From: CAYFKJ01 sp964528595
Lineage (GTDB): Bacteria; Pseudomonadota; Alphaproteobacteria; UBA2966
Direction of reading: 5' to 3'
NCBI GenBank assembly: GCA_964528595.1
Contig: CAZGTM010000052.1
Span: forward strand, 1-24,244
Length of the DNA: 24,244 nt
Positions 7,789 through 15,015 of the stretch are shown piece by piece. Each line of letters begins with the position of its first letter. Positions within the stretch are counted from its first letter, which is position 1. Below the pieces are notes generated by a model. That model saw nothing but the letters and a program-made list of their open reading frames with translations. It searched no databases and was not told the origin of the DNA. The translations under genes and the position numbers were made by a program.

Positions 7789-8232
7789 AACCTCCCCCTT
7801 GGAGATAAGGGTGCGCCAATGAGGCGCAACGAAACGCACCAATTTCTCGTATAGGAACCGGACCATTTAACGAGGGCAGCCCAAATTCCCCATAGTCAGG
7901 ATCGTCCTCTATTTACGGTACAATTTCAGGCAATCTCGCACAATCGTGCCAACTTTTCGATGCCGGGACTATAATCAAGGAAATGAGGATCAGATGAATG
8001 TCGCATTCGGTTCATAAGCGGACGTCTCGGCAGCCTGCATGCAACGACCGCTTTTCTCCGAACACCTGACACCCGAGCGCGGGAGGTGGAAGTTCCGGGC
8101 GGAGCGCCAATTTCTTCGATAAAATACTTACCGCGCCGAACGTCGCCCTATCGCCTTCGCCCACGACTTTTTGCAGGGTTCGGGCGCGGCGGCGGCGGAT
8201 AATCGGCGAAGCGTAGGATCGTTGAAATCGGA
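7789..8232. other. Gap of 444 bases without a recognisable gene
   Basis: This lies between the caspase-like gene and the amidase gene, both on the minus strand. It holds a decayed palindromic repeat (7997-8026), a short dyad GCAC-AATC-GTGC (7938-7949) and GC-rich sequence near 8150-8215. Short reading frames on the minus strand between 7990 and 8130 look like the spurious peptides that such repeats produce. The promoter of the caspase-like gene should lie in 7789-7950, but no clear -35/-10 pair was found. Confidence 0.5.
7997..8026. repeat. Degenerate intergenic palindrome, single unit
   Basis: AATGTCGCAT (7997-8006) and AGCGGACGTC (8017-8026) flank a 10-base spacer and match the arms of the element at 130-206. 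Read on the plus strand from 7998 it gives MSHSVHKRTS, of the spurious 'MSALPPKADI/MSASDPKRTF' kind found over such repeats in alphaproteobacteria. Confidence 0.5.
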
Positions 8233-8910
8233 TCAGGCGTTCAGCCGCATATGTTCCAGCACGGCCTCCAGCGATTCCACGTCGCCGAACTTGGCATCCA
8301 TGTCATAGAGATTCCATTCGACGGCGCCGGCGATCCGGTCGCCGATGCATTCGCGCACGATTATGGGGCGGAAGCCGTCGGCAATGGCGTCCTCCACCGT
8401 GGCCCGCACGCAGGCGGAGGCCGTGGCGCCGGTGACGACCACCGTATCGACGCCGCAGGCGTTGAGGTAGCTGTTGAGGTTGGTGCCGCGAAAGGCGCTG
8501 GCCTGCTTCTTGACGATCAGCATCTCGTCATCCCGGCGTTCCAGCCGGTCGTCGATCTGTACCGCCTCGGACCCCGCCCGTAAAACTTCCGCCGGGATCT
8601 TCTTACCCCACAGGCCCATGTCGGAATGCTCGCCCTCGATGATGTCATAGGCGGTCGTAGTGAAAATGATGGGCAATCCCTTGGCGCGGAAGGCGGCCAG
8701 GACCTGCTGTATGGCGGGGATGACGACGTCCATTCCCTCGCAGGTAAAGGCGTTGTCCTCGCGCGTCCAGGCATTGGCCATGTCGATATTGACCAAAGCC
8801 GGTTTTTTGCCCCAGCCGATGCGCCGCTGAAAGCCGCGCGCCTGATAAAGGCTGCTGTCGGCTGCGAAAAGCTTGTCCAAGGCCGCCTTGATTTCCGGAT
8901 CCACTGGCAT
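8233..8910 (-). CDS. Isochorismatase-family cysteine amidohydrolase (N-carbamoylsarcosine amidase-like)
   Basis: The 225-residue alpha/beta hydrolase has the family's catalytic triad at Asp43 (LVNIDMANAW), Lys135 (IVKKQASAF) and Cys167 (GATASACVRAT). The spacing is close to N-carbamoylsarcosine amidohydrolase (Asp51, Lys144, Cys177). The cis-peptide region VVTGATAS and the start PEIKAALDKLFAADSSLYQARGF are also of that type. Enzymes of this group split small amides or carbamoyl compounds, releasing ammonia. The exact substrate cannot be assigned. GGGGGG lies directly before ATG 8910 and 6 bases before an in-frame GTG (8904), so translation may begin two codons later. It is divergent from the hicB-like gene. 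A link with the catabolic genes at 9613-14246 is possible but not shown. Confidence 0.88.
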   Translation of the reverse strand: MPVDPEIKAALDKLFAADSSLYQARGFQRRIGWGKKPALVNIDMANAWTREDNAFTCEGMDVVIPAIQQVLAAFRAKGLPIIFTTTAYDIIEGEHSDMGLWGKKIPAEVLRAGSEAVQIDDRLERRDDEMLIVKKQASAFRGTNLNSYLNACGVDTVVVTGATASACVRATVEDAIADGFRPIIVRECIGDRIAGAVEWNLYDMDAKFGDVESLEAVLEHMRLNA

Positions 8911-9003
8911 CCCCCCGTTCGACCGTTTGATCTTGTCTCAGCTTAGCCAAGTCCCCAGACCGGGACAAATGGTTCGGTAGGTTCTTGGGTGAGGCAGCCA
9001 ACT

Positions 9004-9032
9004 TTGAATTTAGGTGAAAATGTGTGTATAAA
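9004..9032 (+). promoter_or_regulatory. Sigma70-type promoter of the hicB-like gene
   Basis: TTGAAT (9004-9009) and TATAAA (9027-9032) are 17 bases apart, a good match to the -35/-10 pattern. Transcription would start near 9039, leaving a leader of about 48 bases before ATG 9087. The -10 box is part of the palindrome at 9023-9038. Confidence 0.65.
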
Positions 9033-9038
9033 TACACA
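9023..9038. promoter_or_regulatory. Probable HicB operator, palindrome TGTGTAT-AA-ATACACA
   Basis: This is a perfect 7-base inverted repeat with a 2-base centre, covering the -10 box of the promoter at 9004-9032. HicB proteins with a C-terminal DNA-binding domain repress their own operon from such sites, so negative autoregulation is the simplest reading. It is inferred from position and symmetry only. Confidence 0.6.
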
Positions 9039-9086
9039 TCATCGGTAGTCGAGTTCGAAACCCGCATTGACGAACAGGGGGCGCCA

Positions 9087-9500
9087 ATGACGATCCGCCA
9101 TTACCATTATTACGTCGCCATCATCGAACACAGTTCCGATCCCAATACGCGCTACGGTATTTTCTTTCCCGATCTGCCGGGCTGCACGGCCAGCGGCGAG
9201 ACCGAGCAGGAGGCGGCGGTGAACGCCGAAGCCGCCCTGCGCGGCTACGTCAACCATACGCTGGATGTCGGCGAAAAGCTGCCGCACCCCACGCCGCTGG
9301 AAGACATCGCCGCCAAACCGGACGTGACCGAGGTGGCCCGGATCCTGCTGCGCTGTGACATGCGGGGGCGGGCCAAGCGCATCAACGTGACGATCGACGA
9401 GGCCCTGCTGGGGCAGATCGACGCCGCCGCCGAAAGCGAGGGGGTCAACCGCTCGAAATACCTGGCACTGGCTGCCCGCGACCGCATCGCCGCCGCCTGA
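9087..9500 (+). CDS. hicB: HicB-family antitoxin with ribbon-helix-helix tail, no HicA beside it
   Basis: The 137-residue protein has the HicB partial RNase H-like fold (HYYVAIIEH, GIFFPDLPGCTASGETEQEAAVNAEAAL at about 8-51). The C-terminal segment RAKRINVTIDEALLGQIDAAAESEGVNRSKYLALAARDRI (95-134) has ribbon-helix-helix character: a strand, then two helices ending in NRSKYL. HicB normally neutralises the small RNase HicA and binds the operon promoter. ATG 9087 is chosen because AGGGGGCG precedes it and because the upstream in-frame GTG at 9024 lies inside the promoter. No HicA-sized frame (about 60 residues with the dsRBD-like fold) exists in 8911-9086 or 9501-9612. The protein may act as a stand-alone regulator or pair with a distant toxin. 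Confidence 0.88.
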   Translation: MTIRHYHYYVAIIEHSSDPNTRYGIFFPDLPGCTASGETEQEAAVNAEAALRGYVNHTLDVGEKLPHPTPLEDIAAKPDVTEVARILLRCDMRGRAKRINVTIDEALLGQIDAAAESEGVNRSKYLALAARDRIAAA

Positions 9501-9541
9501 AGCAGAACTTTTTTCGAAACTGGGGTATCGCGCCGTTTATT

Positions 9542-9552
9542 AGAACGGTTCT
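9542..9552. promoter_or_regulatory. Small palindrome AGAAC-G-GTTCT before the aldehyde dehydrogenase gene
   Basis: This 5+1+5 inverted repeat lies 60 bases before the dehydrogenase start, in the only gap (9501-9612) that could hold the promoter of the 9613-14246 gene cluster. It may be an operator, or it may be chance. No adjacent regulator gene is visible. Confidence 0.3.
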
Positions 9553-9612
9553 TATGTCTAGTATGCCGCCAAATTGGACATTCCCATTCAAGGGACGGAT
9601 TAGGCGGGGACG

Positions 9613-11184
9613 ATGACCAAACTGGAAAGCTACGTGGAAGGCCGCTGGCAAGCGGGCAGCGCCGACGGGCGCGAATACCGTAATCCGGCGACGGGTGAAA
9701 TGCTGGGCCGGGTCGACGCGACGGGCGTCGACTGCGGCGCGGCCTTGGCCTTTGCCCGCAGTGAGGGCGGCGCTGCACTGAGCGCCCTCAATTTCGGCGA
9801 GCGAGGGGCATTGTTGCGCGCCGTCTCGGACGTTCTGACGGCCAACCGCGACAAATACGTCGACATCGCCCGGCAAAACTCCGGCAATACGGCCCTGGAC
9901 GCCGCCATCGACATCGACGGCGGCATCGGCACGCTGAAATACTATTCCTTCTTCGGCAAGTCGCTGGGCGACGGGCGTTTCATCACCGAGGCGGGGTCCG
10001 ACCAGTTGGCCAAGGAAGACGTTTTCCGCAGCGGACACGTCTGGACCAGCCGCCGGGGCGCCGCGGTCCACATCAATGCCTACAATTTTCCCTCCTGGGG
10101 TTTATGGGAGAAGGCGGCGGTGGCCTTGCTGGCGGGGATGCCGGTGGTTGCCAAACCGGCCAGCGCCACGGCCTGGCTCTCGCACGAGATGGTGCGCGAC
10201 GTTATTGCGGCGGATATCCTTCCCGCCGGTGCACTGTCCCTGATCTGCGGCTCGGGCGAAGGTTTGATGGACGGCCTCGATCCTTTCGACAGCGTGGCCT
10301 TCACGGGTTCGGCCGATACCGGCGCAATGCTGCGCGGCCATCCCCGCATGCTGGCCGCAGCACCCCGTTTCAACGTCGAGGCTGACAGCGTCAACGCGAC
10401 GATCCTCGGCGCGGACGCCCAACCGGGTGATCCCGTGTTCGACCTGCTGGTGCGCGAAGCCGTCAAGGCGCTGTCGGTTAAGGCCGGCCAGCTCTGCACC
10501 AACATCCGGCGCATCATCGTACCGCAAGACCGTCTCGACGCCGTTGCCGAGGCCGTGACGGCGGATCTGGGAAAGATATCGGTGGGCGATCCCGCCGACG
10601 AGAGCGTGCGCATGGGACCGCTGGTCAACAAGACGCAGCAGCAAGCGGCCTTTGACGGGCTTGCCGCCTTGTCGGCGGAAGGTTCCGTGCTCACCGGCGG
10701 CGGCGTGCCCGATGATCTGCAGGGCGGGGATGCCGACCGGGGCGCTTTCCTGGCGCCGACGCTGTTGCGCTGCGACGACCCGGACAGCGCCAAGGCGGTT
10801 CACGAAATCGAGGTTTTCGGACCCGCCGCGACGTTGATCCCTTATCGCGATTCCGATCACGCCGTCGACCTCGCCCACCGGGGTGGCGGCTCTCTGGCTG
10901 TCAGTTTGTTCAGCGACGACATCGATCTTTGCGCCGAAACGGCGGCGGCGGTAGCGCCCAGCCACGGCCGCGTTTTGGTGGTCGATTCAACGGTCGGGAA
11001 GAACCACACCGGACACTCCATCGTCATGCCGCAGTGCGTGCACGGGGGACCGGGCCGGGCTGGCGGCGGCGAGGAGCTGGGCGGATTGCGGGGCCTGCGC
11101 TTCTATATGCAGAGAACGGCCATCCAGGGATCGCCGGCGCTGCATGAAAAGCTTGGCGAAAACGCAACGGAAGCCGCATTCTAG
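9613..11184 (+). CDS. PaaZ/BoxD-type aldehyde dehydrogenase (CoA-linked semialdehyde dehydrogenase-like)
   Basis: This 523-residue aldehyde dehydrogenase matches the N-terminal half of PaaZ: ESYVEGRW at the start, INAYNFPSWGLWEKAAVALL, VAKPASATAWL, and the catalytic residues Glu256 (FNVEADSVN) and Cys295 (KAGQLCTNIRR). These two fall at the same numbers as in E. coli PaaZ. PaaZ has a second, hydratase (MaoC) domain; this protein stops where that domain would begin, like the stand-alone 3,4-dehydroadipyl-CoA semialdehyde dehydrogenase BoxD of aerobic benzoyl-CoA breakdown. It would oxidise an aldehyde, probably CoA-linked, with NAD(P)+ in the cytoplasm. No other paa or box gene is in the window. 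It is first in a co-directional cluster, with a 23-bp gap to the ThDP enzyme. The exact substrate is open. Confidence 0.88.
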   Translation: MTKLESYVEGRWQAGSADGREYRNPATGEMLGRVDATGVDCGAALAFARSEGGAALSALNFGERGALLRAVSDVLTANRDKYVDIARQNSGNTALDAAIDIDGGIGTLKYYSFFGKSLGDGRFITEAGSDQLAKEDVFRSGHVWTSRRGAAVHINAYNFPSWGLWEKAAVALLAGMPVVAKPASATAWLSHEMVRDVIAADILPAGALSLICGSGEGLMDGLDPFDSVAFTGSADTGAMLRGHPRMLAAAPRFNVEADSVNATILGADAQPGDPVFDLLVREAVKALSVKAGQLCTNIRRIIVPQDRLDAVAEAVTADLGKISVGDPADESVRMGPLVNKTQQQAAFDGLAALSAEGSVLTGGGVPDDLQGGDADRGAFLAPTLLRCDDPDSAKAVHEIEVFGPAATLIPYRDSDHAVDLAHRGGGSLAVSLFSDDIDLCAETAAAVAPSHGRVLVVDSTVGKNHTGHSIVMPQCVHGGPGRAGGGEELGGLRGLRFYMQRTAIQGSPALHEKLGENATEAAF

Positions 11185-11207
11185 CCGCTGGGAACCAAAC
11201 CTCGGGT

Positions 11208-12815
11208 GTGGTCGTGGGGCGTCAGGAAACGCTGGCCGAAGCATTGATCGATGTGCTCAAGGCGCATGGGGTCGAGCGGTTGTTCGGCATACCGGGCGGC
11301 GGATCGAGCCTCGATCTGATCGCGGCCGCCGGTCGGGCGGACCTCGAATTCGTTCTCTGCCGAACCGAAAACGCCGCCGCGATCATAGCCGCGGTGACGG
11401 GAGAACTGACCGGCGCGCCCGGCGTCGCCCTGGCCGGGATCGGGCCCGGCGCCGCCAGCATCGTCAACGGCGTGGCCTACGCCTCGCTTGAGCGCGCGCC
11501 CCTGATCGTGATCACCGACGCCAAGGAGCCCGGGGCGGACAGCCTCCATCAGGCCTTCAACCAGGGCGCCATGTTCGCACCTGTATCCAAGGCATCGGTG
11601 CAGCTCACGGCGGCCAGCAATAAGGCGGAGGTCCGAAGCCTTGTGGAGTCGGCGTCGAATTATCCTGCAGGGCCGGTGCATATCGATCTTTCAGCTGAAG
11701 CGGCCGCGGGATTGGTGACAGAAGACGTCGCCACAGCACCCGAAGCAGACACGCTTGAGGAGGGTCCGGCACTTGAGAAGGCAGTCGGAATCATGGCCGC
11801 CGCCCGCCGTCCCGCCATCATCGCCGGCCATGAATGCCGAACCGACGCCGCTGCCGTCGTGGCGCTTGCCGAAAGCTGTCAGGCTCCGGTCCTTGCGACT
11901 TACAAGGCCAAGGGTGTGATGCCCGAGGAGCACGCGTTGTTTGTCGGCATGTTCACCGGCGCAGAGGCGGAGGCGGAGACGCTCCGGCAGGCCGATGTGA
12001 TCCTCCTGTGCGGCTTTGACTTGGTTGAGATGATCCCGACGAACTGGGCGTACGATGCGAGCGTCATCTCGATCAACCGGGGCCCGGACCGACCGATGCC
12101 GGCGGAGCCCGCCATTCGGGCCTGGGGAGAATTTCCAGGCATGCTGGTTCAACTTAGCGAATTGATGGCGCAGCCTGCCGCCGTCTGGTCGCCGGCGGAG
12201 ATTGCTGACCTTCGCGACGGCATGCGACGGCGTTCGGCGGCGCACGCGCCCGATACGCTGAACTCGGACAGCGTGGTCGAAATGGTTCTCGAACACGTGT
12301 CCGCGCCGGTCCGGGTGACGGTCGACGCCGGGGCCCATATGTTCTCCGTCATGAACCGGTGGCCGGCTCGCAAGCCCAACGACGTGCTGAAATCCAACGG
12401 CCTTTCGACCATGGGATATGCCTTGCCGGCGGCCATCGCCTCGGCACTGTACGAGCCGGAACTGCCCGTCATCGCCTTCACTGGAGACGGTGGCCTGATG
12501 ATGTGCGTCGCCGAGCTCTCGACCATGGCGCGTTTGAAATGCAATATCATGGTCGTGGTGTTAAACGACGCGGCGCTGTCGCTGATCGACGTCAAACAGC
12601 AGCGCCGGCAGGATCCGAGCTCCGGCGTTAGATACCCGGCGGCGGATTTTGCCGCTGTGGCGCAGGGCTTCGGCGTCCCGGCCTGGCGTGTTGAGGACTT
12701 GGCGGCGCTGAATTCCACCATAACCAAGGCCGACAGCATCGACGGCCCGAAACTGATCGATATCCGTATCGATCCCGCCGCTTACGGCGATCAACTAACG
12801 GCGCTCAGGGGTTAG
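11208..12815 (+). CDS. Thiamine-diphosphate enzyme, acetolactate-synthase-like large subunit family
   Basis: The 535-residue protein has the three-domain layout of the AHAS/pyruvate oxidase family. The PYR domain contains GVERLFGIPGGGSSLDL and the activating Glu54 in CRTENAAAIIAA. A central nucleotide-binding-like domain spans about 190-340. The PP domain has the ThDP motif from GDG (426-428) to ND (453-454), with LSTMGYALPAAIAS before it. Members decarboxylate 2-oxo acids or ligate or cleave C-C bonds; the reaction here is unknown. The start is taken at GTG 11208, although the ribosome site is weak and a nearby downstream start is possible. No small regulatory subunit (ilvN-like) follows, which argues against a role in branched-chain amino acid synthesis. 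The neighbours (aldehyde dehydrogenase and hydroxyacid dehydrogenase) suggest a catabolic role on an oxo acid or aldehyde. Confidence 0.88.
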   Translation: MVVGRQETLAEALIDVLKAHGVERLFGIPGGGSSLDLIAAAGRADLEFVLCRTENAAAIIAAVTGELTGAPGVALAGIGPGAASIVNGVAYASLERAPLIVITDAKEPGADSLHQAFNQGAMFAPVSKASVQLTAASNKAEVRSLVESASNYPAGPVHIDLSAEAAAGLVTEDVATAPEADTLEEGPALEKAVGIMAAARRPAIIAGHECRTDAAAVVALAESCQAPVLATYKAKGVMPEEHALFVGMFTGAEAEAETLRQADVILLCGFDLVEMIPTNWAYDASVISINRGPDRPMPAEPAIRAWGEFPGMLVQLSELMAQPAAVWSPAEIADLRDGMRRRSAAHAPDTLNSDSVVEMVLEHVSAPVRVTVDAGAHMFSVMNRWPARKPNDVLKSNGLSTMGYALPAAIASALYEPELPVIAFTGDGGLMMCVAELSTMARLKCNIMVVVLNDAALSLIDVKQQRRQDPSSGVRYPAADFAAVAQGFGVPAWRVEDLAALNSTITKADSIDGPKLIDIRIDPAAYGDQLTALRG

Positions 12816-12838
12816 CGCAATAAGAAGGAACGAAGGGA

Positions 12839-13741
12839 ATGAGTGAGAAGTTTGCTTTTATCGGCCTCGGCGCCATGGGCGGGCCGTTGGCGCGCCATCT
12901 GGCTCAGTCGGGCAGGGACCTTGCGGTGTTCGATTTGGACGCGGGACAGGTGGCTAAAATCACGCCACATGGCGCGCGAGCCGCGACATCGGTGGCCGAT
13001 GCCGTGACGGACGCCGACATCATCATTACCTGTTTGCCGGCCTCGCGTGAGGTCCGGGCGGTCATCCTCGGCGATGGCGGCGTGCTGGCCAACGCCAGCG
13101 AGGGTGCGCTGATCGTCGACACCAGCACCGTCGATCCCGAAACGACGGACGAGATTGCCGCCGCCGCCCTCGACGCCGGCTGCGCCTTTGCCGATTCGCC
13201 CATCGGCCGCACCGTCGATCTGGCGGAGCAGGGGCAAGCGCTGTTCATGGTCGGCGCCACGTCGAACGACTTCGGGCGTTTGAAACCGGCCTTGGCGGCC
13301 ATGGGCTCGACCACCCACCATTGTGGCGGCCCCGGCAGCGGCATCAGGACCAAGCTGGTCAACAATTTCTTGGCTATTGCTGCGGCGCAGCTTTCGGCTG
13401 AGGCCCTGGCGCTCGGCGCCGGCCTCGGCCTGGACGTCGAAACCATGTTGAAGGTCGTACTCGAAACCACCGCGACCAACGGCCATCTCGCCCGGCTTTG
13501 GCCGGTTAAAGTATTGGCCGGGGATATCGAGCCGGGATTCAGCATCGATCTGGCCTTCAAGGACATGTGCCTTATCACGGACGCGGCCCGCCAGGCCGGT
13601 GTGCCCGTCGTACTGGGCGGGGCTGCGCGCGAAAGCCTCAATCTGGCCCGGCGTCTCGATGACTTCGGCTCAAAGGACTTTTCCGCCTTGCTCGACGTCG
13701 CGAGCAGCCATGCCGGTCTCGATCCGATCCGGGCGAAATAA
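12839..13741 (+). CDS. Beta-hydroxyacid dehydrogenase family reductase, YihU-like
   Basis: The 300-residue NAD(P)-dependent oxidoreductase has the Rossmann motif FIGLGAMGGPLARHL (7-21), an Asp (FDLDAG) after strand 2 that favours NAD(H), and catalytic Lys172 in IRTKLVNNFLAI. The substrate loop reads DSPIGRTVDLAEQG (119-132), not the DAPVSGG of 3-hydroxyisobutyrate or tartronate semialdehyde enzymes. A GRT loop at this place is seen in the 3-sulfolactaldehyde reductase YihU, where the Arg contacts the sulfonate; Arg124 is the equivalent. Later segments (GGPGSGIR, HLARLWPVKVLAGD, IDLAFKD) are also YihU-like. It would interconvert a C3-C4 semialdehyde and hydroxyacid, possibly anionic or sulfonated. 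An AAGGAACGAAGGG stretch precedes the ATG. It sits 23 bp after the ThDP gene and 19 bp before the RidA-like gene. Confidence 0.88.
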   Translation: MSEKFAFIGLGAMGGPLARHLAQSGRDLAVFDLDAGQVAKITPHGARAATSVADAVTDADIIITCLPASREVRAVILGDGGVLANASEGALIVDTSTVDPETTDEIAAAALDAGCAFADSPIGRTVDLAEQGQALFMVGATSNDFGRLKPALAAMGSTTHHCGGPGSGIRTKLVNNFLAIAAAQLSAEALALGAGLGLDVETMLKVVLETTATNGHLARLWPVKVLAGDIEPGFSIDLAFKDMCLITDAARQAGVPVVLGGAARESLNLARRLDDFGSKDFSALLDVASSHAGLDPIRAK

Positions 13742-13760
13742 AACCGAGGGAGCGGCCATC

Positions 13761-14246
13761 GTGCCCAAATTCGAAGTCATCGTGCCGCGCGGCCTGCAGG
13801 GTGTTTACGATAACTGGCACTTTGCCCCCGCCGTACGGGTAAACGGCATGCTCTATTGCTCCGGTGTGATCGGCACCAGCCCCGGTGGAGAACCGATCGC
13901 CAAATCGGGCGGCAGCAGCGAAAAAGCGTTCGATGGCGCCCAGTCGACGCTTGCAGCCAAAAATGCCGAACTTGCCGATATTCTGGCGGTGCGCGATCCG
14001 GAAGCGCAGTTCGAAGCCGCATTTGAGATTATTCAAGCGGTTCTTGCCGAGGCCGGCGCGCAGTTGGCGGATGTCGTCGAGATGACCACTTACCATGTTG
14101 ATATCAGTCAACACATGGCCACGTTCATGGCGGTCAAGGACCGGTATCTGTTTGAACCTTACCCGGCCTGGACCGCGATCGGCGTTTCAGAACTGATTAT
14201 TCCGGGCGGTTTGATGGAAATAAGCGTCATCGCCGTCGCTCCCTGA
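13761..14246 (+). CDS. RidA/YjgF-family protein lacking the deaminase Arg
   Basis: The 161-residue protein has the chorismate-mutase-like Rid fold: VNGMLYCSGVIGTSPGGEP near the start, FEIIQAVLAEAGAQLADVVEMTTYHVD in the middle, and PYPAWTAIGVSELIIPGGLMEISVIAV at the end. Classical RidA proteins hydrolyse reactive enamines/imines using an Arg in a PxRSTV-like segment. Here that segment reads PAWTAIGV, so the Arg is a Trp and imine deamination is unlikely. Members of other Rid subgroups often sit in catabolic operons, as here after the dehydrogenase gene. I chose GTG 13761 because GAGGGAG lies upstream and the fold starts there; an upstream in-frame extension to 13599 would overlap the previous gene. 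It is longer than RidA (about 128 residues), with extra residues in the middle. Confidence 0.85.
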   Translation: MPKFEVIVPRGLQGVYDNWHFAPAVRVNGMLYCSGVIGTSPGGEPIAKSGGSSEKAFDGAQSTLAAKNAELADILAVRDPEAQFEAAFEIIQAVLAEAGAQLADVVEMTTYHVDISQHMATFMAVKDRYLFEPYPAWTAIGVSELIIPGGLMEISVIAVAP

Positions 14247-14325
14247 AGGGCTTTGGCTTCAACGCAAGGTCATGCTCTTAACTTGCCTCGGCGCGATTTA
14301 GGATTAATACTCATTTGCGTTAACC

Positions 14326-14341
14326 CGCGCACTGGTGCGCG
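14326..14341. promoter_or_regulatory. Palindrome CGCGCAC-TG-GTGCGCG before the cupredoxin gene
   Basis: This perfect 7+2+7 inverted repeat lies 54 bases upstream of the cupredoxin start, in the 148-bp gap after the RidA-like gene. No T run follows, so it is not an obvious terminator. It could be an operator for the three-gene unit or a hairpin in its leader. No clear -35/-10 pair was fixed around it. Confidence 0.4.
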
Positions 14342-14394
14342 CGCCTGGAAAAAGTAGCTTCGACAGGGGATTGCCCTGTTGGGGGGAGGCTCTT

Positions 14395-15015
14395 ATGAAG
14401 GCATGGCTCTGGGGATTGGGCCTATTAATTGTCGGCAGTCTGGGTTTTGCCGGGGCGGAAGCGGGAACGCTTTCCGGCGAACTTCAGGTCGACGGTAAGC
14501 GGCCGCCCAAAAGTTTCATAATTTATCTCAGCCCGGCCGGTTCCGGCGCTGCCGATCCGAGCGGCGATGCAGTTCGGATCAGTCAACGCGGCAGCCACTT
14601 CTCGCCCGGCGAGGCCGTTGTCGTACAGGGCGGTGCAGTCGATTTCGCCAATGACGAAGAACAAAATATCGATCACAACGTCTATTCGCTCTCCAAGGGC
14701 AACCGGTTCGATATCGGTCTGGCGTCCAAGGGCACCAACAAAAGGGTGGTGTTCAAGAAAAGCGGCATCGTCAAATATTTTTGTTCGGTCCACAAGAACA
14801 TGGAAGGGAAGCTGTTCATTGTACCCAGCCCCTACTTCGCCCACATCGACAAACCGGGCGCTTTCTCCATCGAGAACGTGCCCGAGGGTGAATGGGTCGT
14901 GAAAGTTTCGGTCGCCCACCGCCGCTACAAAGCATCGCCCGTGCCGGTCACGATAGCCGGGGACGGCGTCGGCGATGTCGTTGTTCTCGTGTCCAAGAAG
15001 CGTAAGAAAAAATGA
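14395..15015 (+). CDS. Exported cupredoxin (methylamine-utilization-protein-like)
   Basis: The 206-residue protein starts at ATG 14395, with GGAGG (14385-14389) 5 bases before it. A signal peptide (hydrophobic 6-20, cut near AEA23) directs it to the periplasm. A plastocyanin-like domain follows with a full type 1 copper ligand set: His94 (IDHNVYS), Cys130, His133 and Met136 (YFCSVHKNM). The C-terminal part (about 150-198) looks like a small beta-sandwich (GAFSIENVPEGEWVVKV) of the carboxypeptidase-regulatory type, ending in a Lys/Arg tail. Such proteins are often annotated as methylamine utilization proteins, but no mau genes are present. It overlaps the next gene by ATGA, so the two are translationally coupled. 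Electron transfer or copper/redox sensing for the downstream cyclase is inferred from context. Confidence 0.85.
   Translation: MKAWLWGLGLLIVGSLGFAGAEAGTLSGELQVDGKRPPKSFIIYLSPAGSGAADPSGDAVRISQRGSHFSPGEAVVVQGGAVDFANDEEQNIDHNVYSLSKGNRFDIGLASKGTNKRVVFKKSGIVKYFCSVHKNMEGKLFIVPSPYFAHIDKPGAFSIENVPEGEWVVKVSVAHRRYKASPVPVTIAGDGVGDVVVLVSKKRKKK

Noticed and set aside
7937..7952. Possible sigma54 promoter on the minus strand (TGGCACGATTGTGC) before the caspase-like gene
   Set aside because: The GG and GC elements are 9 bases apart, not the 10 required for the -24/-12 pattern, and no activator gene is nearby.
9533..9548. CCGTT-TATTAG-AACGG hairpin after hicB as a terminator
   Set aside because: Short weak stem without a T run; the overlapping AGAACGGTTCT dyad is at least as plausible as an operator.
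10102..10965. Long minus-strand frame of 287 codons inside the aldehyde dehydrogenase gene
   Set aside because: It is the mirror frame of a GC-rich gene; the plus-strand protein has full catalytic motifs and the mirror product has none.
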